Of a stretch of DNA of 64,000 nt, positions 1 to 7,500 are shown piece by piece; within the stretch, counting starts at the first letter, position 1; every line of letters starts with the position of its first letter. Source of the DNA: an uncultured Odoribacter sp. (GTDB lineage: Bacteria > Bacteroidota > Bacteroidia > Bacteroidales > Marinifilaceae). Below the pieces are notes generated by a model. It saw only the letters and a program-made list of their open reading frames with translations. It was not told where the DNA came from and ran no database searches. The translations under genes and the position numbers were made by a program. The stretch lies in assembly GCA_910578985.1 (NCBI GenBank), contig CAJTSF010000003.1, positions 121,124-185,123 of the forward strand, read 5' to 3'.

Positions 1-132
1 TTCACCCGCTACCGCACAGAGTAACCCCATGGCAACAATCTGTTCTTTCTCGTACACACCTTTTGCCATCCACTCAATGAGAGTTCGGATATGTTCTCGC
101 GGTGACCTAACTATTTGATGACTTGTTGACAA
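1..132 (-). CDS. MoxR/RavA-like AAA+ ATPase, N-terminal fragment cut by window edge
   Basis: An open frame of 44 codons runs off the left edge. Its end, MAKGVYEKEQIVAMGLLC followed by AVAGE, resembles the stretch just before the Walker A loop of MoxR/RavA-type AAA+ ATPases (a helix of the form GLxExExxxxxALLxxxAGE). The catalytic part lies outside the window, so the assignment rests on this short match. The first stop upstream is six codons before a TTG at 132; an ATG occurs at 69 but falls inside the conserved helix, so TTG at 132 or an upstream truncation are both possible. It is transcribed in the same direction as the nuclease unit to its right and 106 bp from it. The family acts as ATP-driven chaperones, often with VWA-domain partners; none can be seen here. 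Confidence 0.4.
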   Translation of the reverse strand, partial: MSTSHQIVRSPREHIRTLIEWMAKGVYEKEQIVAMGLLCAVAGE

Positions 133-238
133 AATTCCTTGTTATGTGATTATTGCTTGAAATCTTCAATGCACTGGTTTATACAAAATGTTTCTTATTT
201 TTTGTAAAGAAAAAGTACAAAAAATATTACCTACCCAA

Positions 239-823
239 TTAAATAGACAACTTACCGAAAACCGGTTTCAAGACATACTCTTTAAAGTCAGATAGACATT
301 CTTTGATTTTTTCAATAGATAATGTATTGTCTATATCGAATTGGATACAAATGCCATGTGTATACAAATCACTTTCCCAAGTTTTTGGTATGGTTTGTTT
401 GATTTCATCCCAAATTTTTTCTGTCAACACGTTTTTTTGTTCATCTGTTTCTTCTTGCATTTGAAAGTAAATCACATTCTGTTCTTCGTCACACCAATAT
501 CCGAACTCAATGGAAAAACTGAAATAGGATTTTCTGTAAGTATATTCTATGACTTTTCTGTAAGTCAGTTTCGCCAATAAATCCATATAATCCAGATGAT
601 GTTTTTTGTAATCATCGGTAAAAAGATAGATATTTCCATTTATCTTATCACGTGGCGAAACCGTGTATTTTGTCGATGTACATTGCTTTTCCAGAAACTC
701 GTTCATTTTTTTGTAAATATCCGAAAACTCTTCTTTTAAGGTGTCTAAAGTCATTTTTATGGAGTCTAATAATATGGGCATGTTAGACAAGCATTTCTTG
801 TTTAATTCTGAGATTTTTTCCAT
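239..823 (-). CDS. Unknown protein, partner of PD-(D/E)XK nuclease (copy A)
   Basis: A 194-residue soluble protein I do not recognise. The first 45 residues are strongly helical and lysine-rich; the rest looks alpha/beta with many aromatic residues. There is no signal peptide or membrane segment. It starts 2 nt after the stop of the nuclease gene, so the two are almost certainly translated from one message. A second copy lies at 25274-25858. The copies are identical for residues 1-87 and differ at nine positions after that (for example Y88C, E150G, L177F). Faithful co-duplication with the nuclease gene suggests the two products work together, for example as an inhibitor, specificity subunit or effector, but nothing in the sequence decides which. 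Base composition is AT-rich compared with the flanking core genes. Confidence 0.75.
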   Translation of the reverse strand: MEKISELNKKCLSNMPILLDSIKMTLDTLKEEFSDIYKKMNEFLEKQCTSTKYTVSPRDKINGNIYLFTDDYKKHHLDYMDLLAKLTYRKVIEYTYRKSYFSFSIEFGYWCDEEQNVIYFQMQEETDEQKNVLTEKIWDEIKQTIPKTWESDLYTHGICIQFDIDNTLSIEKIKECLSDFKEYVLKPVFGKLSI

Positions 824-1263
824 GATTATTGAAGTTTTGATATGACATGATGATAAAACCAGGCATTGCGATGCAATAAATCGCTAACGGCTTCATTCAA
901 ATTTTTCTGAGGGAACAATATGGCAAACAGGGTTTTGGCATAGTCGGTAATAATGGCATCTTCCAACGTGTATTTCAATAATGATTTGAATACCTGATAA
1001 TAGTCGGCATTTTGCCAATCACCCGAATCTTCGATATAGGAGGCATTTTTCTTATTATAACTCAAAAGTATATGGAGCGTCTTATAATCACGGAATTTGC
1101 GATTCTTCCGGCAATATTTCTGACAAGCATTCAATTGCGTATGTTTTCCATCGGAGTAAAAACGGACCTCCGAATTGATTTTATTTTCAATCACAATCAC
1201 CCAGTTATTGACTTCATCTATAAAAAATAAATCAATGCGTTTGCGATTCAACAGTTGTTCTTT
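562..1263 (-). repeat. 702-bp tract identical to 24834-25535 (gene-conversion tract)
   Basis: I compared this stretch base by base with the inverted copy and found no difference from 1263 down to 562. Outside it the copies differ both synonymously and non-synonymously. The tract spans the catalytic half of the nuclease gene and the first 87 codons of the partner. Such a sharp block of identity within older duplicates is the usual mark of recent gene conversion. Confidence 0.8.
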
Positions 1264-1680
1264 TGAGTCTTTAATGCAATGTTCGCATTCTATCCGGTAG
1301 TCATTTTTCCGTACGGCCTTCAACCACCACCCATCAATGCCTATCTCTTTTAAAAAATCAGCAAACATTCTACCTCCAAACGGTCTTTGGTTATTCCAAA
1401 TATATTTCAAAAACAGTGAATGATAATTTTCGTGATACAATTTTTCAATAACAGCCAATGACGAATTGTCATTCAAAAAGGGATATTTTTCCACAAATGG
1501 AACAATGTATTCACGACAAAATATTTCATTTTCCTTACGGTGTAAGGAAATCAATGCTTGAAGGCTATCAAGTGCAGTCTTTTCAAACAAACGACGGTTC
1601 TCGTATTGTTTATCTTTCTCTTGAGCATGGAGTCTGCATACTTCTCTAATGACTCGCTTGTATTGATTGATGTTTGGCAT
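826..1680 (-). CDS. PD-(D/E)XK nuclease family protein (copy A)
   Basis: A 284-residue protein with the signature of the PD-(D/E)XK nuclease fold: D150 followed by E165-N-K167 inside a hydrophobic strand (VIVIENKIN), and a downstream glutamine (Q182) in a helix. This most resembles the PDDEXK_4 group, whose members are often found in defence or accessory regions; cleavage is inferred, not shown. The N-terminal 130 residues are helical and of unknown role. The start at 1680 matches the paralogue at 24417; the open frame continues 46 codons upstream, but through the structured leader. It differs from the other copy at 13 positions up to residue 129 and at none from 130 to 284. It is first in a two-gene unit and is preceded by leader element A. 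Confidence 0.8.
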   Translation of the reverse strand: MPNINQYKRVIREVCRLHAQEKDKQYENRRLFEKTALDSLQALISLHRKENEIFCREYIVPFVEKYPFLNDNSSLAVIEKLYHENYHSLFLKYIWNNQRPFGGRMFADFLKEIGIDGWWLKAVRKNDYRIECEHCIKDSKEQLLNRKRIDLFFIDEVNNWVIVIENKINSEVRFYSDGKHTQLNACQKYCRKNRKFRDYKTLHILLSYNKKNASYIEDSGDWQNADYYQVFKSLLKYTLEDAIITDYAKTLFAILFPQKNLNEAVSDLLHRNAWFYHHVISKLQ

Positions 1681-1710
1681 AAAAAACGTGAGTTTTACTA
1701 CATTCGCTTC

Positions 1711-1815
1711 TAAGGTATAGCCAAACACCGTGCAGACAAATAAGTAAAGCCCACGTTTACACGTAGGCATTAGCACTTTACTCTTGTCTGCTTTAAAATT
1801 GGCTATTTTTAGAAG
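1711..1815 (-). ncRNA. Candidate structured leader RNA, copy A
   Basis: Read on the minus strand, the element has an outer stem ATAGCCAA/TTGGCTAT (1799-1806 with 1717-1724), a second stem GCAGACA/TGTCTGC (1785-1791 with 1732-1738) and an inner hairpin closed by GTAAAG/CTTTAC (1776-1781 with 1744-1749). It ends in the conserved GGTGTTTGGCnATACCTTA. Compared with copy B, the outer stem has C-G changed to A-T and the second stem has two T-A pairs changed to A-T, so pairing is kept. The inner 3' arm can also pair with GTAAAACTCACGT at 1686-1698, immediately before the nuclease start. The family is not one I recognise. Confidence 0.65.
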
Positions 1816-1898
1816 CAAAGAATAAAAGCTATTGCTTTTAATTCAGAATGTCGATGGTTTATACTATCTGTTTCTTGTTTTCTCATTTTTTGTTTGCG

Positions 1899-1906
1899 TA
1901 AAGGTA
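1899..1906 (-). promoter_or_regulatory. Possible -7 box for nuclease unit A
   Basis: On the minus strand TACCTTTA matches 7 of 8 positions of the Bacteroides TAnnTTTG box, and the corresponding position in copy B is TACTTTTA. No good -33 element is seen at the expected spacing. If used, the leader would be about 215 nt long and contain the structured element. Confidence 0.3.
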
Positions 1907-2177
1907 TAAAAAATGTCGTAACTATTGTATTATTTGCCAAAGAAAATGTTCTATTGCTATTTAAGGCCGTAGAGGCGCTGTGAAAAACATGGTTTTGCAA
2001 ATTATAATTCGACTGAGACGGTGTTTTTGCTAATTATGATTCGTGATTTTGTGTAAGGAGCAAGCGGAGGATATTCGTAATTTATACCGTTGTGGGGGAG
2101 TGGCATTGGAAAAATATAGATTAGGAAGAAGTGAAGGGGAAGCTGGGGAGAGGTTACGGAAAGACCGGGGATTATGA

Positions 2178-2213
2178 AAACGGACTGCCTGAATGTTCAG
2201 GCAGTCCGTTTTT
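2178..2213 (-). terminator. Terminator of pckA
   Basis: A perfect 17-bp inverted repeat (CGGACTGCCTGAA core, two-base loop) flanked by A and T runs lies 20 bp after the pckA stop. The symmetric A/T flanks would let it work in both directions. The stretch 2030-2177 between it and leader A shows no gene. Confidence 0.85.
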
Positions 2214-2232
2214 GTATATCGCCGGGTGACGA

Positions 2233-3840
2233 TTAGAGTTTCGGTCCGGCAGCGACGAGAGCCTTGCCGGCTTCGTTGCCCGTGAACTTCTGGAAGTTCT
2301 TGATGAAACGGTCGGAGAGGTCTTTGGCTTTCTCTTCCCATTTGCAAGCACAGTCGTAGGTGTCGCGCGGGTCGAGGATTTTGGGGTCTACGCCCGGCAG
2401 TTCCGTCGGTACGACGAAGTCGAAGAACGGAATCTTCTTGGTCGGAGCCTTGTCGATGGAGCCGTTCAGGATGGCGTCGATGATGCCGCGGGTATCTTTG
2501 ATGGAGATACGTTTGCCGGTGCCGTTCCAACCGGTGTTTACCAAGTAGGCTTTCGCGCCGGATTTTTCCATTTTCTTCACCAGCTCTTCGGCGTATTTTG
2601 TCGGGTGCAGCGACAGGAAAGCCGCGCCGAAGCATGCAGAGAAGGTCGGTGTCGGTTCGGTGATACCGCGCTCGGTGCCTGCCAGTTTGGCGGTGAAGCC
2701 CGACAGGAAGTAGTATTTCGTTTGCTCCGGCGTTAGGATTGACACGGGGGGCAGTACGCCAAAGGCGTCAGCCGACAGGAAGATGACCTGCTGGGCAGCA
2801 GGGCCTTTGGATACCGGTTTTACGATGTTCTTGATGTGGTAAATCGGGTAGGAGACGCGGGTGTTCTCGGTGACGCTCTTGTCAGCAAAGTCGATTTTGC
2901 CGGCAGCGTCCACGGTTACGTTCTCCAAGAGGGCATCGCGCTTGATGGCGTTGTAGATGTCCGGCTCGCTCTCTTTGTCGAGGTTGATGACCTTGGCATA
3001 GCATCCTCCTTCATAGTTAAATACGCCTTCATCGTCCCAGCCGTGCTCGTCGTCGCCGATGAGGAGGCGTTTGGGGTCGGTGGAAAGGGTGGTTTTGCCC
3101 GTACCGGACAATCCGAAGAAAATGGCGGTGTTTTTGCCTTCCAGGTCCGTGTTGGCTGAGCAGTGCATGGAAGCGATGCCGCGCAGCGGATTCAGGTAGT
3201 TCATGATGGAGAAGATGCCTTTTTTCATCTCTCCGCCGTACCAGGTGTTCAGGATAACCTGCTCTTTGGTCTTGAGGTTGAATACGGTGGCGGTCTCGGA
3301 GTTCAAGCCCAGTTCCTTGTAGTTGTCCACTTTGGCTTTGGCGGCGTTGAACGAAACGAAATCGGGTTCGCCGTAGTTTGCCAGTTCTTCGTCGGTCGGA
3401 CGGATGAACATATTCTTAACGAAATGTGCCTGCCATGCCACCTCCATGATGAAACGCACTTTCAGGCGGGTGCCTTCGTTGGCGCCGCAGAAGGTATCCA
3501 CGACGTACAGTTTTTTGCCCGATAGCTGTTTTACGGCTTTCGCTTTCAAGTCAGCCCAAGCGGCTTCGGAGCAGGGTTTGTTGTCGTTTTTGTATTCGTC
3601 GGAAGTCCACCATACGGTATTTTCGCTGGCTTCGTTCTTGACGAAGAATTTGTCTTTCGGGGAACGTCCCGTGTAGATGCCGGTCATCACGTTCACGGCA
3701 CCCAGTTCGGTCAATTGCCCTTTTTCATAACCGTTTAATCCTTCTTCCGTTTCTGCTTGATAGAGCACTTCATACGAAGGGTTGTGGAGCACTTCTTTGA
3801 CATCGGTGATGCCGTACTTTGTTAAATCTAATTTTGTCAT
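2233..3840 (-). CDS. pckA: Phosphoenolpyruvate carboxykinase (ATP type)
   Basis: A 535-residue cytosolic enzyme that interconverts oxaloacetate plus ATP and PEP, CO2 and ADP. In many gut Bacteroidales it works in the carboxylating direction, feeding the fumarate/succinate branch; that role is inferred. The ATP-type signature is clear: the P-loop GLSGTGKT at residues 243-250, the metal-binding GDDEHGWDDEGVF just after it, and the oxaloacetate-binding region TGRSPKDKF near residue 57. Length is normal for the family. I chose the ATG at 3840 (MTKLDLTKYGI) because the upstream in-frame extension runs through the AT-rich promoter region. It is monocistronic, with its own promoter and a strong terminator. 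Confidence 0.97.
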   Translation of the reverse strand: MTKLDLTKYGITDVKEVLHNPSYEVLYQAETEEGLNGYEKGQLTELGAVNVMTGIYTGRSPKDKFFVKNEASENTVWWTSDEYKNDNKPCSEAAWADLKAKAVKQLSGKKLYVVDTFCGANEGTRLKVRFIMEVAWQAHFVKNMFIRPTDEELANYGEPDFVSFNAAKAKVDNYKELGLNSETATVFNLKTKEQVILNTWYGGEMKKGIFSIMNYLNPLRGIASMHCSANTDLEGKNTAIFFGLSGTGKTTLSTDPKRLLIGDDEHGWDDEGVFNYEGGCYAKVINLDKESEPDIYNAIKRDALLENVTVDAAGKIDFADKSVTENTRVSYPIYHIKNIVKPVSKGPAAQQVIFLSADAFGVLPPVSILTPEQTKYYFLSGFTAKLAGTERGITEPTPTFSACFGAAFLSLHPTKYAEELVKKMEKSGAKAYLVNTGWNGTGKRISIKDTRGIIDAILNGSIDKAPTKKIPFFDFVVPTELPGVDPKILDPRDTYDCACKWEEKAKDLSDRFIKNFQKFTGNEAGKALVAAGPKL

Positions 3841-3894
3841 AGTAGTAAATTTATCTGTTTTTTTTATTGTTACTTTTTTTCCGTAATAACGATG

Positions 3895-3930
3895 CGAATA
3901 TAGCAAATCTTTCCCATGAAAAATGGGAAA
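3895..3930 (-). promoter_or_regulatory. pckA promoter with overlapping dyad
   Basis: On the minus strand TATATTCG (3895-3902) fits 7 of 8 positions of the Bacteroides -7 box. Immediately upstream lies a perfect 8-bp inverted repeat TTTCCCAT-N5-ATGGGAAA (3910-3930), covering roughly -15 to -35. A dyad in that place is a natural repressor or activator site. The regulator is unknown. Confidence 0.45.
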
Positions 3931-3966
3931 AATGATTTAAGGTTTACGGTTTAACATCTTTTATGG

Positions 3967-4527
3967 TTACAAACGATAGCGCTCAGCGGTCAGTCGGACG
4001 AATCGGTCAGCGTATGGTTGTTCCGTCATTTCTCGGAATTCTTCTTGAGACAAAAGACTGTCTTTTTTATAGATGATGCGGTGTCGGGCGGCAGCCGTCA
4101 GGGCGGCAATCTGCCGGAAGGTGTCGCCTGAGGCGATCCATTCCCGGACAAGTTCCAGGAAACGGGAGTGTTTGTAGAGGTAAACAGAGCCGACATAGCC
4201 TGCCACGTCGGCATTCAGGCAGTGGGGCATAAATTGCGTAATTTTTTCCTTATTAAAATCTTCGGGAAACAGGAAACAGGCAACGATTTGTTCCTCTCTT
4301 TGCCCGGTTCCCCAAAGCATGAGCGCAACCTGTTCGTCGGGAGTGTAACGGCTTGCCAGTTGTTTGAGGGAAACATAGCTGGCGCCGATTTGCGAGGCGG
4401 TGTCTGCTCCGACGTTTTTCAGGCTGTCAAGGGTGCCGCCGCTTTGAAGCCGGAATATCCGTCGGCGGATTTCCCGGAAGAGGCTTTCGGTGCGGGAGTC
4501 TATCGGCTGGAATTGTTCGGTGGTCAT
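3967..4527 (-). CDS. AlkD-like DNA alkylation repair family protein
   Basis: A 186-residue all-helical protein without signal peptide. The run RRRIFRLQSGGTLDSL, then GASYVSLKQLASRYTPDEQ and a segment ending in ALMLWGTGQREEQIVACFL, resembles the repeated helical pairs of the small AlkD-like HEAT-repeat family of the Bacteroidota. Those proteins are related to glycosylases that remove bulky N3/N7-alkyl bases, but activity of the short forms is not established. I set the start at the ATG at 4527 (MTTEQFQPID); a longer frame would overlap the end of the efflux gene. It follows that gene by 23 bp on the same strand and probably shares its message. Confidence 0.55.
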   Translation of the reverse strand: MTTEQFQPIDSRTESLFREIRRRIFRLQSGGTLDSLKNVGADTASQIGASYVSLKQLASRYTPDEQVALMLWGTGQREEQIVACFLFPEDFNKEKITQFMPHCLNADVAGYVGSVYLYKHSRFLELVREWIASGDTFRQIAALTAAARHRIIYKKDSLLSQEEFREMTEQPYADRFVRLTAERYRL

Positions 4528-4550
4528 CGTATTCGAATAAATGGTGGCAG

Positions 4551-7500
4551 TTATTTTTCGGATTCTTCCATTGTCCATCCCCCGCCGAGCGATTTATACA
4601 GATAAACCACGGCAATCAGTTCATCGCGTAAAGCATTGTTCAGTCCCACGCGGGCATCGAAATAGCCGCGTTGGGCATCCAGCACGTCGAGATAACCGAT
4701 TACTCCGTTGAGGTATTGCAAATGCGCCAATTTCATGTAGGAGAGAGCGGATTCTTCCAGCGTAGCTTTAGAGTGGCGAACTTCCATCACTTTCCGGGTG
4801 GACACGAGGGCGTCGTTTACCTCTTTAAAGGCGCTCAACACCTTCTTTTGATATTCGTAAACCATTTGTTCATTGACTGCTTTGGCAGCCCTCAGTTGCG
4901 CCCTGTTTTTTCCCAGGTTGAACAGCGGTTCGGTCAGTTTGCCGCCGAGGTAATAGAACGGGGTGGTGAAGAGGTCCTGCAATTTCAGGCTTTCCAAGCC
5001 GTATTGGGCGTCCAGTGTGATTTTTGGGAATAGGTTGGTGAAAGCCACCCCAACTTTCGCGTGTGCGGCTTTCAATTTGTATTCCACCTGCCGGATGTCC
5101 GGTCGCCGTTCCAGCAGTTCCGAAGGGATGCCCAGTGGAAGGCTGCCGATGAACTTCTGGTCGCGGATACACTTGCCGCGGGCGATGGTGCCCGGGTATT
5201 CTCCGGTCAGGAGGGCGATGTCGTTTTCCTTCAAACGGATTTTACGCTCTAGTTCCGGTATCAGGGTTGCCGTCCTTGCCAGCTCTACTTCCGCCTGCCG
5301 GAAGGGGATTTCCGATGTGATACCGCCTTCATAGCGCAGACGCGTCAGGCGTATACCTTCTTCCCGTGCCGCCTGGGTTTGCTTGACAATTGCCAGTTCT
5401 TCGTCCAGTGCGCTCAATTCGAAATAAGCTTGTGCCACCTGGGTGATGATGGTCATCTGCAATGCCCGCTGTCCTTCGACTGTTTGAAGGTATTCTGCAA
5501 CGGCGACCTGCTTTGCCCACCGCAGCTTGCCCCACAGGTCCAGTTCCCAGCTCAACAGGACTTTGGCTTCGAAGTTGTCGTCCGGGGTATAGTCGTGGTC
5601 CCGATAGCCTCCGATTCTTGCCGATATTTGCGGGAAAAGGTCTGCCCTGTTGATTCGTTTGGATTCGGAAGTTTCTTTGATGCGGGCGACGGCAATCTGC
5701 ATATCCTTGTTGTACATTAAGGCTTTACGAATCAGATTCTGTAATACGGTGTCCGTATACATTTCCCACCATTTCAGGTCGGCGGCGGATAGCGAGTCCG
5801 CCGGGCTGCCTGCTTCCATCTTTTCCGGCAGGTTCAATTCCGGGCGGGCATAGGGTTTGCCCAGTTTGCAGGAGGAGACACCCACAGTACACAGCAGGGT
5901 AATGATTACCGGCGTGTGCTTGAACCAGCCTTTCACTGAGGTATATTTGTCTTTCAGATTCATGTCGCTGACCTTCCGGTTGATTTTCTTTTTGGCTTTG
6001 AAAATCAAGACGAAGAAGAAAGGAACTAACACGATGCCTACTGTGATAGCAACCAGCATACCAAAAAATACGCCCGTGCCGATGGAATGCCGGCTGGCGG
6101 AGCCGGGACCGTTTGCCAATACCAAGGGAAGCATCCCCAATACGAAAGCGAGCGAGGTCATCAGAATAGGACGAAAGCGTGAACTTGCCGCAGCCAGGGC
6201 GGCTTCCAGGACGCTTATGCCGCGTTCCACCTCCACTTGGGCAAACTCGACAATCAGGATGGCGTTTTTGGCGGCAAGACCGATTAAGGTCACCAGGCCG
6301 ATTTGGAAATAGACGTCGTTTTCCAGCCCAAATACCCCGATGCCCAAGTAGGCGCCCAAAGCGGCTACCGGCAATGAAATCAACACCGAAATCGGAATCG
6401 TCCAGCTTTCATAAAGCGCTGCCAGGAACAGGAAGACGAACACGAATACCAAACTCAGAATCATCCCCATTTGTCCTTCCGCTTTCTTCTCCTGATAGGA
6501 GAGCCCGCTCCATTCGAATCCGACATTTTCCGGCAGATGCTTCTTTGCCAGCTTTTCCATCACTTCCATCGCTTCTCCGGAGCTGTGTCCGGGAGCGGCG
6601 GCTCCGCGGATGACGGCTGTCGTGAACATGTTAAAACGCCGGATGCTTCCCGGCCCTGTCGTATATTCCGCCGTGCCCAGCGCCGTTAAAGGCACCATTT
6701 CCCCGCTGGACGCCCTGACAAAAAACAGCCCGATGTTGTCTTTATAAGCACGATAGGGGGCTTCCGCCTGGATATTCACACGATAGACGCGGTTGAACAT
6801 GTTGAAGTCGTTCACATACACCGAACCCGTGTACGCTTTCATCGTGGAAAAGATGTCCGCAATCGGTATGCCCAGGAATTTCGCCTTGTCTCGGTCCACG
6901 TCGAAGTAGAGCTGGGGTATTTCCGCTTGCAGGGAGGAGGAGATGCCTGCCACCGCTTTCTCTTGGGAGGCATAGTGCAGGAGCGAGTCCACAGCATCTA
7001 CGAGGTTCTCAAAGCTGGCTCCGTTGCGGGCTTCCACCTGCAACTCGAAACCTCCCGCCGTACCCAAGCCGGGGATTACTGGCGGTTTGGAGAGGTAGAC
7101 TTTGGCTTCCGGGTAGCCGGCAAACTCTTTCCGGACGGACTCCATGACTTCATCAATGGACATTCCGTTGCCTTTCCGTTCTTTCCACGATTTCAGTATG
7201 ACGGTCAATTCCGTTCGTGCTTGGTTAGTGCCAACGCGTGAACTGCTTCCGACCACGCTTTGGGTGTATGCCACTGCGGGATGGTCGTTCAGGTATCCGA
7301 CTGCCCGTTCCGCTACCCGGCGGGTGCGTTCCAGTGTCGCCCCTTCCGGCAATTCCAGTTCGACCTTGAAATACCCTTGGTCCTCTTCCGGAAGGAAAGA
7401 GCCGGGAATGATCCGGTTCAAAATGAAAATGAGAATCAGCACCATGCCGAATCCGGCGACTACCCGTCTGTAATGGTGTACCGATTTCTCCACCAATCCC

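Larger units (their letters stand above)
239..1914 (-). repeat. Inverted duplication, left arm (leader plus two genes)
   Basis: This segment matches 24181-25858 in opposite orientation. Similarity begins in the predicted promoter region (a shared stretch around TTTACGCAAACAAAAAATGA), covers the structured leader and both genes, and stops within about ten bases of the last stop codon. The leader and the 5' part of the nuclease gene are the most diverged portions. The arms are separated by about 22.3 kb of core genes. Confidence 0.85.

Noticed and set aside
826..1818. Longer version of nuclease A starting at 1818
   Set aside because: The extra 46 codons lie in the structured leader and have no counterpart in copy B.
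1809..1890. Leader peptide of 25 codons starting MRKQETDSIN upstream of copy A
   Set aside because: In copy B the same reading frame stops after three codons, so it is not conserved.
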